DNA of 36,123 bases, from contig CADWAF010000334.1 of assembly GCA_902984215.1 (NCBI GenBank), forward strand, positions 1 to 36,123, in the 5' to 3' direction. The stretch comes from Willaertia magna. Its lineage: Eukaryota > Heterolobosea > Eutetramitea > Acrasida > Naegleriidae. This document shows, piece after piece, positions 1-9,900 of this stretch (its first letter is position 1; every line of letters begins with the position of its first letter). A program made the translations under genes and the position numbers. Under the pieces are notes generated by a model. The model worked only from the letters and a program-made list of their open reading frames with translations, had not been told where the DNA came from and did not search any database.

Positions 1-515
1 GGAGTTCGGAACTAAAGGAGATGCATATGTCAGTTCATCACAAGTAGCTAACATTAAAGCTCTCAAAAATAATCCGTTTAAGAAAACCTTGGTAGAATTA
101 TTTTGTTGTAAGTTCTCAATAACATCTTCCTTAGTAATAATTGCAAAAAGCTGATGAAGAGGGGAATGCGATGAATTTTAATGATTTTCTTGAAATGTGT
201 TCTGTTTTTTCCCCTAAGGCTAACAAAGAAGCAAAAGTTTTAACCGCTTATTTACTATTCACATCTTCTTCAAAAGATAATCTAATGAGAAAATCAGACG
301 TAGAAAATGTAATTGGAAGGCTAGTTGGAGACCAAATGAAAACTAGTGCTAAGGCAAATGAGGAAAAGGATATTAACTCAATATCTGGTGCTGCAGAATG
401 TGTTATGAAAGAAGCTGACTTGGACAGCAGTGGCGAGATTTCATACAACGAGTTTAAAAGAATATGCAACCAAATGGTTGACTTTGAGGATTGCTATAGT
501 TTTGTTGTTTTGTAA
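1..515 (+). CDS. CIB/calcineurin-B-like EF-hand protein, 5' truncated
   Basis: Partial gene cut by the left window edge. The reading frame is open from base 2 (EFGTKGDAYVSSSQ...). A 43-nt intron at 108-150 (donor gtaagt, acceptor gcaaaaag) joins it to the terminal exon 151-515. The joined product carries NPFKKTLVELF, then NFNDFLEMCSVFSP, one canonical EF-hand loop (DLDSSGEISYNE) and a C-terminal VDFEDCYSFVVL. That order and the hydrophobic tail resemble the CIB (calcium- and integrin-binding) family more than calcineurin B itself. The preceding EF-hand (TSSSKDNLMRKSD) lacks the acidic ligands and looks dead, so probably only the last hand binds calcium. A role as a calcium-sensing adaptor is inferred from the family. 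It could also be a more general calcineurin-B-like protein. Confidence 0.75.
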
Positions 516-591
516 ATATATGATGTACATTATTAAAACCTTAATTTGTGATTGTTATTGCTTCCCGCTTTCAATAACCATCACAAAAATA

Positions 592-2524
592 ATGCTTAAA
601 AAATGTAAGTTTTTCTTTTAGTAACGGTTTAGAGAAGTATATGTCTACTAAAAGTGAAGGATGTGTTGGTGGTCACTACAAGGAGAAGCGATGATAAAGG
701 AGAGTTAGGAGAAGTATTCGGAAAGGATCTAAGGTTAAGAGTAGAGAAAGAAAGAATAATTTATCAAGATCCGTCAATAATGGTTCCTACGATAGTGAAA
801 TACTTAATAGATTTTATTAGAAAAGTTATTCCAAGACTAGGGATATTCAGAGAAGTAGGGAGTGCACTTACTTGCAAAAACTATAGAATCAAAATAAATG
901 ATCACGCAGAAAGTAGGTTCTTAATTGATATTTATTATTTACATTATTATTAATATTAAAGAACCACTAGATTTTAGTTCAATATTCAAACAGGATTTAA
1001 CTTCAAATGATGCGTCTTCACTGTTAAAGTCTTATTTTAGATTTCTGCCAGAGTGTGTTGTAACCTTTAATGGATATGATAGATTGGTTGTTATTGGTCG
1101 TAAGTGTTAGTTAATTATTCAAAATTATTCAATATCTGTTTTAAATAGAAAGAGACGAAGTTGACGAGAAGACACAAATTACAAAACTAAAAACAATGGT
1201 AGAGGCGTTGCCAACTATTAACTATGAAACTTTGAAATACCTAATGGAATTGTTACACTACATTTCGCTAGAAACTAAGTACTCAATGGATTCAAATAAT
1301 TTAGCAATATGTTTAAATCCAAGTTTATGTTTTCCAAGAATGAAAGAATCAACAGAATCTTTTTTTAACACTAAATTTATAATATCTAGTTTGTCTACAA
1401 TGATAAAACATTTTCCAATAATATTTGGTGTAGAGCCAATTGAAAATTATACCTCTAGGATTGAGCTAAGTTCTAATTTTAATTTTTCTAAGAAAGATAA
1501 AATAATAGAAGATAGTAGTAGTGACACTGAAATAGATAAAATTAAAAAATCAAATTTCGATTTGAAAGACAGTATAACTAAGGAAATAGAGAGACTAGAA
1601 AGTAAGCTAAGTATGAAAGAATTAAATGACAGAGAAGAATCAAAACGACAATCAATGCTGCGGATTACAGAAGAGGAACTGGGAAACAACGAAAAGACTG
1701 ATAATTTATTAAATAATGATACAATGAACGAACAAAAGATAGGGGAATTAAGGGATGGAACGGTTGAACTGCAACTAAGGAAAAGCATAAATGACTCCAA
1801 GGCAAGAAGATCAAAACACAGATATTCAACTAAAAGTGATCCTAATGACGAATTTTTACAAACCATTCAAAAATTGCAGAAAGAAAATCATGAATTAAAA
1901 AGACAACAAGAGGAAATTTATATAATTTTAGAAAAGATAACAGAACATGAGAGGCGTGATGTTGATGTTTCAGAACAATTAACGACACTTAAAAGTGTAA
2001 CAGAGAGAGAAGTACAACAACTAAGAAAATATATTTACAACAGTGAAGAACAAACTATAGATGAACTCAAAAGTATTTGGACAAAGATTTCTAACATGGA
2101 CGAGAAAGTGAAAAAGAAAGAAATCAGTTCAAGTGACTCTTTATCGCAAAATGCAGCAATACATGCACTAAAAGAAGATATAAAATCTGTAAGAAATGAA
2201 ATAAGGAACATGTATAGTGGTTTTGTGGAAGTTTCTGAAAGAGTAAAAACAATTGAGGGAAATCAAATAGAGCTGACCGCCAAGATTGACCAAGTACTAA
2301 AAGAACAGCGTTTCCAAAAAGTAAAGATTGACTACGATATAGAACATTTAAAGAGAATAATTGAAGAAAACAACTCTAAAACAAAACAATTAAATTTAGA
2401 CTTTACTTCCTTAAAATCAAGGGTAGAAGCTAGACTTAATTACAATACCATTAGATCAACACCAAGCAATTATTCTACCAGCCCCACAAAGTCACCAAGC
2501 CAAAGCTCCAAAACCTTCTTTTAA
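592..2524 (+). CDS. RhoGAP-domain protein with coiled-coil tail
   Basis: Proposed model: exons 592-604, 655-912, 962-1099 and 1149-2524, giving 594 residues. Introns are 50, 49 and 49 nt. The internal junctions restore the RhoGAP fold: VPTIVKYLIDFI, the arginine-finger segment LGIFREVGS (Arg about 70), SSLLKSYFRFLPE, and NLAICLNPSLC. The domain fills roughly residues 20-275 and should stimulate GTP hydrolysis by Rho/Rac-type GTPases, which control actin. The remainder is charged, with long heptad stretches (about 395-570) and a Ser/Pro tail. The first exon is only 13 nt (MLKK plus one base) and is the weak point: the main exon has no in-frame ATG after the stop at 630, so an upstream exon or a non-ATG start is required. 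It starts 76 nt after the CIB-like stop. Confidence 0.82.
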
Positions 2525-2548
2525 GTTAAAATTAATTTGTTTTAAAAA

Positions 2549-3334
2549 ATGAGAAGAAGTTTAATTAAATCTGTTGCCAAAGTTAATCCTTTCAATGTAA
2601 AACAATTTACAAAAGTTTACTTTACTATTCCTTCATTGTTAAATATAAATAGTAATAATTTATTTAATACAATTCAATCAACAATTTTTTCAAATCAATT
2701 CCGTTTTTATGCACAAAAAGGAGCTAAAGGAAAATCAAGTGGAGGAAGTGGAAATAAAAAAGAGTTTTTAACTGATGTTATAAATTATAAAGATCTTTCT
2801 GAAAAGATGGAAAAGTTTGTAGAATCATGTAAAAAACAATTATCTGAATTAAGATCCAGTTCCGGTGCAACCCCTTCTATGGTTGAAAATATTATGGTTA
2901 CTTTATCAGATGATTCAAAAAGACCAGTTAAAGCATTAGCAAGTATTGTAGTAAAAAACCCAAAATGTTTAACTTTAAATGTTTTTGATAAAACAACAAC
3001 TGGTGCAATATCAAGAGGAATTGCAGCTGAAAATTTAGGTTTTAATCCACAACAAATTAATGAAAATGTAATTGATATTCCAGTTCCAAAGATGACAAAA
3101 GAGATGCGTGAAAATGTTGTGAAAAACGTTAAAAAAGTTGCAGAAAGTTGTAAAGAAAAAGTTAGAGATATGAGAAGAAATGCAATGACTAAATTAAAGG
3201 GACAAGGTTCTGCATCTAAAGATGATATTTTTGCAGATGAACAAACTTTACAAGCCTTAACAGAAGAAGTTAGTGATAAAATTGATAAATTAGTTGAACA
3301 AAAAGAAAAGGATATTATGAAAGAAAAGTTATAA
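2549..3334 (+). CDS. Mitochondrial ribosome recycling factor
   Basis: Intronless, 261 residues. The C-terminal 185 residues match the RRF family: SELRSSSGATPSMVENIMV, an ISRGIAAENLGFNP segment, IDIPVPKMTKEMRENVVK, then a long helix with CKEKVRDMRRNAM. These form the three-helix-bundle domain I and the inserted beta domain II. RRF splits post-termination ribosomes together with EF-G. The first ~55 residues are basic, Ser/Asn/Phe-rich and poor in acids, ending near FRFYAQKG, as expected for a mitochondrial presequence, so it should act in the mitochondrial matrix. Only 24 nt separate this ATG from the RhoGAP stop, so its promoter probably lies in the upstream gene. Confidence 0.93.
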   Translation: MRRSLIKSVAKVNPFNVKQFTKVYFTIPSLLNINSNNLFNTIQSTIFSNQFRFYAQKGAKGKSSGGSGNKKEFLTDVINYKDLSEKMEKFVESCKKQLSELRSSSGATPSMVENIMVTLSDDSKRPVKALASIVVKNPKCLTLNVFDKTTTGAISRGIAAENLGFNPQQINENVIDIPVPKMTKEMRENVVKNVKKVAESCKEKVRDMRRNAMTKLKGQGSASKDDIFADEQTLQALTEEVSDKIDKLVEQKEKDIMKEKL

Positions 3335-3401
3335 TTTGTAAACACTGTTTTCTACTACATGTCTCAATAAAATTATAAACAAAAGTCTTCTTTTGATTCA
3401 A

Positions 3402-3407
3402 CACGTG
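3402..3407. promoter_or_regulatory. CACGTG palindrome (E-box/G-box-like)
   Basis: A perfect CACGTG hexamer lies 52 nt before the dehydrogenase ATG, in the 124-nt gap after the ribosome recycling factor gene. bHLH and bZIP factors bind this core in many eukaryotes. It is a single site with no second copy nearby, so function is speculative. Confidence 0.25.
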
Positions 3408-3458
3408 GAATGAGTTGCTTTGTTGACGATAAGTAATCGAGATTTCAATCCCGAAAAA

Positions 3459-4459
3459 ATGTCTTTTTGTTGCTTTGGGTTTCTCGTTCTCTTTGTGTTG
3501 TTTTTGGTTCTTGCTGTAAGACTATTTGAGTTAGATGAATGGTTAGTTAGAAGGTTAAAACAACAACAAAGATCATCTAGTTGTTATAAAGGAGTGAATG
3601 TTGTGATAACTGGTGCAAGTTCTGGAATTGGAGCAACTTTAGCAAAGCAATATGCACAAATGGGGGCAAATATTGTCATCGGAGCCAGAACTGTTAATAA
3701 ATTAGAAGAAATTAGAGAAGAATGTTTAAAAAGATGGGGAGCTTCATCTTGTCACGTCTTTCATTTAGATGTATCAAGTGAAGAAAGTTGTAAACAATTT
3801 ATAGAGCAAACAGTTTCTGTTTTTAAAGAAATTCATATTTTAATTTTAAATGCTGGATTAGGAATGAAGAAGAGATTTGATGAAACTACTGATTTAAGTA
3901 AACATAAAATCTTAATGGATGTTAACTTGTAAGTGAAATTTATTAATTGACGATTTAATTTTACATTTTCGGTCAACTCAGTTGGGGTGCAGTTTATCCA
4001 ACTCATTATGCTCTTCCTCATATGAAGTTATCTTCTAATCCAAATGTTATTTCTAGACCTAAGATTGCAGTTGTTTCAAGTCTTTCAGGAAAGTTTGGTG
4101 GTCCATTAAGAACTGCTTATGCTGGAAGTAAACACGCTGTAAATGGTTTTTTCCATAGTTTAAGAATTGAATTAAAAGGAAAGATTGATGTTACAGTTTT
4201 ATGTCCACCACATATCTTAACTGATTTCCAAATGAATTCTATAGGAGCAGAAAAAGGAGTTGTAAGAGATGCTTCTCGTTTTATATCACCTGAACAATTT
4301 TCATCAATTGCAATTGAGGCAATTGAAGAAGGGGTAGCTGAAGAGCTTGTGACAGTGAAAGGCAAAGTTAGTAGAGTACTATTACCTTTATTGCCAAATT
4401 TCATATCAGATAAAATTATTAGTAGCACAGTTGAAAAGGCCAGCTCTGTTGTACATTAA
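3459..4459 (+). CDS. Membrane-anchored short-chain dehydrogenase/reductase, DHRS7-like
   Basis: Two exons, 3459-3928 and 3982-4459, give 315 residues. The 53-nt intron has donor gtaagt and acceptor ctcag; splicing yields MDVNFWGAVYP. An N-terminal hydrophobic segment (residues ~4-22) should anchor it in the ER membrane. Classical SDR motifs are present: cofactor loop TGASSGIG (51-58), NAG (131-133), catalytic Ser about 190, and YAGSK with Tyr203 and Lys207. The enzyme should be an active NAD(P)-dependent oxidoreductase; substrate cannot be told from sequence (DHRS7-type enzymes handle steroids and retinoids). The ATG at 3459 (aaaaaATG) is preferred because upstream in-frame codons have no ATG. 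Confidence 0.9.
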
Positions 4460-4570
4460 ATTACTTTGTAATGAATATTTGTAATGTAATGAATATTTAT
4501 TTAATAATTCCTATAATGTTTCAAGGGGTTTCTGTAGCGATTGGGTTTGGTGCTTTGTTTCAATGTAAAC

Positions 4571-4690
4571 CTAACTTGGTTTAGCATTGGGTGTTGGTTT
4601 TTGCGGCTTGACAAAGGAATTAACATTCATCTTTAAAAAGAGCAACATTACGTAAAGCAATACAAATCCTAAGTACTTCAAAATTTGCAT
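4571..4690 (-). CDS. Candidate 39-residue single-pass membrane protein
   Basis: A short ORF in the gap between the dehydrogenase and the coiled-coil gene. It begins at an ATG in the favoured local context (gaaaaaATG) and ends in TAG. Residues 2-20 form a hydrophobic helix (ILKYLGFVLLYVMLLFL), followed by a polar, Pro/Lys-rich tail ending PNAKPS. This is the architecture of tiny membrane subunits such as those of oligosaccharyltransferase or the mitochondrial outer-membrane translocase, but no family is recognised. It starts 18 nt after the stop of the minus-strand coiled-coil gene, so it could also be that gene's 3' UTR. Confidence 0.45.
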   Translation of the reverse strand: MQILKYLGFVLLYVMLLFLKMNVNSFVKPQKPTPNAKPS

Positions 4691-4708
4691 TTTTTCACAG
4701 TTAATTAA

Positions 4709-6388
4709 TTACTCTCGTTCGTAAGAAGTAGAATTGTAAACGCAAACATCAGACAGCCTACTAGCGGGTCTTGCATCAACTTCTTTTGCACTTCTCTCCA
4801 ATGCCAGTATTCGTTTCTTCAATTCATTAATCTCCAAATCTTTTCTTTCAAGTTCTTCTCTTTTCTCCTTTTCATATTTTCTTCTCTCCTTCATGTACTT
4901 AGTTCTGAAGCCTTCAAATTTGTCAGCAACCAATATATTCATTTCTTGCTGGTACTGAGTTAACATTCTGGAAAGTTCTACATCTCCGTGAGCCACAATT
5001 GGTTCGTCTTGGGGAAATATTGAGACCTCCTCTAAACCCCTCATTAAGAATGACGAGCTGCTGCCTCTCCTATACTTTACGGTATCCACCAATTTCATTT
5101 GTAATTGAACCAATTCATTCAAAAAATTAGTTCTTTGCTCGTCTAATAATTTGTCTCTTCGTACCACTTGTTCCTTAATTATATCTAGCTCAACATCTTT
5201 TTTAGATATTTCAATCTTCTGAATTTCTATTATTTCGTTAGATTTTACCAAATCTCTTTCTAGTTTATCTATCCTTTCCAGTAAAAATAAATTTTCATTC
5301 TTAAGGTCATATAACATTGCCTCTAATTGTTTGTTGGCCAATTTCATTTGTTTCACTCCATCAGATATTTTACTATTTGATTCCAATAATCCCCTTATAA
5401 AATTTTCCATTGAGGTATCTATTGTTGCGCTAAACATTTCTTTTAAATCATTTACAGTGTCACTGTCAAAATTAACTATCAATTTATCATTCATTTCATT
5501 TTCATTTACAATTACACTCCCAATTGTAGTTGATCTCTTTAAATCCAGCAATGATTTATGTAAATTAATCATATTTTCTTTTCCACCGAACTTAGGTATT
5601 GATCTCAGATAAATTTCAGGGATTTTGTTTTGTGTTAACTCTTTAATCATTAGTATTATATTATTAAGCAATGACGTTTTGCAATCCCTTTGTTCTAAGG
5701 AAAGAATTTTATCCACAAATGTAACACCAAGAGACAAATCATTTACACGACTGTCAAATCGAGATTTAATATCATCTAATTGTTTCACAACTTCAGAAAA
5801 ATGTTCAATTCTAGCACTATATCTATCTATAGATGATTCCATACTGGAGGTAAAAGAATTACTTCCTCTTCTGTTAATTGGAGCTAATGTGTCAGAAATA
5901 TTTGATAGTTTTTGGCTAGAAGTCAACAAATTAGAATTCTCAATTGATTTCTCTTGAATTACTGACTCCTGGGTATTGTTAGTAATAATCTTGGGCAGTG
6001 AAGGTTGTCTAGGAGAAATAGAAGATTTTACAGGAGTTATAAAGTGCTCATCAGCCTTTGTAAGTGAAGAGTCTGTCACCACATTGTTTTTAATTGGAGT
6101 AGAGGGGGTTGTATCTATCGTTGGAGGTTTGGTATCTTCCTCTTCTTCATTGTTTTCTTCATCTCCACTTCCTCCTTCGACACTACTAATACTATTTTTC
6201 CTTGGTCTTAAAGGTTTGTTACTAATAATATTTGATGTATTGTTATTCCCTCTGGGGACTGGGGACCTTTGCGCAAGCCTTTGTCTGTATGAATTAGACC
6301 TAGGGTTAGAAGTTACATCATTTCTATTCCTACTAGATGCAGATCTAATGACTTTGGTATTGTTTTCCGTTTCCTCAAGTTGCTGCAT
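4709..6388 (-). CDS. Large coiled-coil protein of unknown function
   Basis: Intronless, 559 residues. Residues 1-150 are basic and then Ser/Pro/acid-rich and likely disordered. Residues ~180-300 are helical with no obvious family. Residues ~330-440 and ~470-545 are strong heptad coiled coils (KLERDLVKSNEIIEIQKIEI; KYMKERRKYEKEKREELERK). The end is short and polar. No catalytic motif, membrane segment or localisation signal was found. A structural role in cytoskeleton or basal body is possible, in keeping with several similar proteins nearby, but that is inference. The divergent gap to NDUFS5 holds a GGCGG-containing stretch at 6421-6430. Confidence 0.85.
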   Translation of the reverse strand: MQQLEETENNTKVIRSASSRNRNDVTSNPRSNSYRQRLAQRSPVPRGNNNTSNIISNKPLRPRKNSISSVEGGSGDEENNEEEEDTKPPTIDTTPSTPIKNNVVTDSSLTKADEHFITPVKSSISPRQPSLPKIITNNTQESVIQEKSIENSNLLTSSQKLSNISDTLAPINRRGSNSFTSSMESSIDRYSARIEHFSEVVKQLDDIKSRFDSRVNDLSLGVTFVDKILSLEQRDCKTSLLNNIILMIKELTQNKIPEIYLRSIPKFGGKENMINLHKSLLDLKRSTTIGSVIVNENEMNDKLIVNFDSDTVNDLKEMFSATIDTSMENFIRGLLESNSKISDGVKQMKLANKQLEAMLYDLKNENLFLLERIDKLERDLVKSNEIIEIQKIEISKKDVELDIIKEQVVRRDKLLDEQRTNFLNELVQLQMKLVDTVKYRRGSSSSFLMRGLEEVSIFPQDEPIVAHGDVELSRMLTQYQQEMNILVADKFEGFRTKYMKERRKYEKEKREELERKDLEINELKKRILALERSAKEVDARPASRLSDVCVYNSTSYERE

Positions 6389-6593
6389 TACCTTATTTTT
6401 AGATAAATTTTAGTAGTTGAAAAAAGGCGGTAATTTTTTTGGTGAAAAAAGAAGAAATATGGTTGTTGATGGAAAAACAAAACTTTATGTTACTGCACTT
6501 TGAAAATCCGAAAAAGAGTGCATAATATTTTAGATTTACAATCCCAACCATATTGGTTTTATACAATAAATATTCCTAATATTTTAATAATAA

Positions 6594-6898
6594 TTAATGA
6601 TGACTAGAAGTGGTTTCTTTTTTTACGGAAGTTGGGTGTTTAAATTCATCTCTTTTTGCTAAAATTTTCTTTTCAACTTGTTTATGCCATTCAGACTGTA
6701 GAATATAGGTTTGATTTAAATAAAATAATGAAATAATTAATTCCGTACCTCTTTAAAGTGATGCATACATTCAATATAATCTTCTAATTGCAGAGAACAT
6801 TGTTGAGGTTCTTTGCTGTGATACATACATCCTCTATAGTCCATCCAATTTCCATAGCATCTTCCGTTCTTCGATCTCAAGCCAAATCCTGAAGACAT
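6594..6898 (-). CDS. NDUFS5: NADH dehydrogenase (complex I) subunit NDUFS5-like, twin CX9C
   Basis: Two exons: 6749-6898, then 6594-6695 (minus strand), with a 53-nt intron (gtacgg...tacag). The 83-residue product begins MSSGFGLRSKNGRCYGNW and has Cys14, Cys24, Cys34 and Cys44, that is two perfect CX9C pairs in a CHCH fold, with LEDYIECMHH at the second pair. Start, spacing and the charged helix after it resemble the plant and algal form of the complex I 15-kDa subunit. The protein would be imported into the intermembrane space by the Mia40 disulfide relay. Both exons are too small to stand out alone; the splice makes the gene. Another CHCH family is the main alternative. Confidence 0.8.
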
Positions 6899-6970
6899 TT
6901 TTTATTTTAATTTTTGAAAACAATTTTTTTTAGAAAATTGGATTTTTTCTTTTGAAAGCATTTATTCAGT

Positions 6971-9900
6971 TTACAAGGTGTATCTAACATTTTGGAACAT
7001 TACCTCAATCTCTGGAGCACAACGAATGAATGGTCTATCCCAGAATTTGTATCTACTATTCTTAACTAATTCAATGAAAGTAATAAGTAATCCCCAAGGA
7101 TGTGGTCTATGTGCTATTAATCTTTCAATTAAAACTCTAGTGATTTGGTCTTGTACATTGTCTTTGTCTGCCATTTCCAAGAATAAATGTAACAATGCAC
7201 AACTGAAGTAATGTGTATGATTATTTGGATATCTTAATTGATTAGCTATTGCATTTAAAACCAAATAACGGCCCTCAGAATCTAAGTCAACCACTAATCT
7301 CTTTAAAATCTCAGTGGCTGGTGTTGTGAAAATAGGAACTCTTGCTTGACGTGTGGCTAAAATACCAGTATATAAAACAACAGAATTAATTAATGGAACA
7401 TTATACGATGTACCACATTCTTCAATTTCTTGTTGAGAGGTCAACTTAAGTTTGGTTATGATTTGATTGACAATTTCAGTATCTCTTGTACGAATGTAAT
7501 TCTCTAACATTTCAGCTGTTACTTCAGAAGTAAAGTTTTTCAAATAATCACTTTGAATATTTGGTGGTTCAGTAATTTCAGGTAATAAATCAACTTTTAA
7601 GTTTGGAGTAAAAGGATCTGGAAGTCTCATGTGACGAGGGAATGCTGAAAGAATAAGATTTCTCATTTGAATGCATGAACTTGGAATAACATCACAAAGT
7701 GAGAAGTGATTGTCGCATAGGAATTCTGAAAAGTCATGTAATAATACCAATAAAATCTTCAGAGAAGTTTTGTAAATCAACTTGATTGAATTATTTAACT
7801 GAATGTTTCTCAAGTAAGGTTCAAGGAATTTAAATAATGAAATTAAGAGCGAATGGAACTTAGGCCAACCCTTTCTATTAGTAGAAAGAAGGAGCTTAGG
7901 CATAAATAATCTATGTGAAATTAATTCTAACCATGACAAAACGAATGCAGGCATCTTTAATGGTTCCAAACTTAATAAAGCATCACCGAATAATAATAAC
8001 ATATCGAGACTAATTTCTTCATTTTGATTTGACTCTGGTGATTGTGGTAAATTAACACTTATTTGATGAAGTATGTTTGAGAGTATTCTCAAATAAATTC
8101 TTTGGTTGAAGTTTGTTTGTTGTAATTCGTGGTCTCTAATTAAAAAGTTTGTTATTGCTTTAAGAACAATTGAAAAACGGTTGATGAGTTTGTTCTTTTG
8201 TTTGTCTGAGAATATTAAAGCTCCTATAAGCTCCGAATAAGCATCTGCGAATTTAAATAGATTTGTAGCCAAAGGCATAGCTGAAGATCCATATTTATAG
8301 AAGTGTTCAACTGTTACTTCAAGCAAAGTTACTAATGTTTCTTCAAATGTCTTTTCACTCTTGCAAAACTCTCTTAAATTGACTAATATAATTTCTTTTT
8401 GATCAGCAATAATTTTGTAAAGTGAAGCATTAATTGTTCTAATATCAATATTACCAAGCATAGCAGGATTATTTGGTGCATCAATAAGTTGTATCCACTG
8501 TAAGAATTTCTTCATTAACTGCTCTCTAATGTGTTGTCTATCTTGAATTTCAAAGTCAGCAGCACAATTAATTAATACAGTTAGAGGATTTTCAGAAACA
8601 CTTCCAGATACCTTGCTTGCCTGATCAATAACAAGGTTTATAGTTCCAGCATCAGGTAAATTCTTTAAATTATTTGTCAAAAAGCTGTAACATTTTGGAA
8701 GGTCAGAAATGCTTATAGTATTTTTTTGAATGACTAAGTTACGAATCAAGGTTAAGAGTAATGCAAGGGATTGAGGTGCTGCTGTTGGATCATTCATAAG
8801 GGAAACAAGTTCTGAATCTACAGTTGGTAAATCTAATAAATCAGCTCTTACCAAAGAAATAGCTGTTTCCTTTTCTAGTTTTTGGTTGGCCTTCAGTTCT
8901 TTCCACATTTTTGTAATTTGTGAAATGGCTGACTCTGATTCTATGTCTCTAACAATCTTCATGATCAAAACACAAATTTCTTTAGTAATAGGTACATCGG
9001 TTTCATAAAGTTTAGAAAACAAGTCTTGGCATATAGCTTCTGCAGTCTCATTTCCTTGAACTGATTTCTTTAAAGTATTTCTAATCTTACATATTTGTAC
9101 AGTAACCTCACCAGTGGCAGGTACGTACAAGAAGGAAGAATATTGTTTCTTAATTTGGTCTAATTGTTCAATTACCTTGGTAAACGATTGTCTAATTTGA
9201 TCAGTTGCTACATTACTTGGTAACATATCTTCTCTTGGTTGTTCTGAAAGAATCTTCTTATCAAAGTCTTCATAAACTTGTAAGTGAGCTAAGTGGAGTG
9301 CACCACTCTTTGGAACCAAAGGTTCAGGTAATCTTTGAGCATGAACACTAAGTGCATAATTTGTCCAATGACTTCCTGTTTGTTGACTTGTCTTTCTTAG
9401 CTCAATTTCAGGTGCTAATATTTCAGTGATATCCATTGTTGCCTTATCTCTTGCTGCTTGTTCAATATAAGAGCATCCAATATTTACATTATCAGAACTA
9501 ACAGATTGGACAATTTGGTCAATATGATTTTGAACTTTAACGTCATTAGGATCAATTGCTGCTTGTATAAATAAAACTTTAAGATGTTTTTGTAAACTAT
9601 TTTTGAAAGGATCTTTGCATGTAACCATTGTTAATTTTGAAGCTAAACTTTGTACCATTAAATTAGATGCTCTTTGCATTTTTACCCAGTCTGGTTCTAC
9701 TATAAAATCTTTTACAACTAGATCTACTGTTGTTCTACATGCAATTGTGACAGATCGTTTAACTACTGGTGCAATTATTTCCCTAATAGTTCTGTCAACA
9801 GCTACCACAACCAATTTTCTAAGTTCAGGTTGTTCTTTGAATATTGTCAAGCTGTCACTAATTTTAACTTGTTCTTGTAAATCAGTAATAGCACTCGTGG

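Noticed and set aside
630..700. RhoGAP gene as a pseudogene with a lost start or frameshift (ATG 641 in another frame)
   Set aside because: An intron model from ATG 592 restores an intact frame and all RhoGAP motifs are conserved.
4462..4503. Short direct repeat of taatgaatattt after the dehydrogenase gene
   Set aside because: Two copies of an AT-rich 12-mer in a 3' UTR are expected by chance in this base composition.
5331..6413. Plus-strand ORFs opposite the coiled-coil gene
   Set aside because: Leu/Ser-rich translations typical of the complement of coiled-coil coding sequence; no domain.
6421..6430. GGCGG before the 4709-6388 gene as another E2F-like site
   Set aside because: The flank is A-rich on the wrong side (AAAAAGGCGG), so it does not fit TTTSSCGC on either strand.
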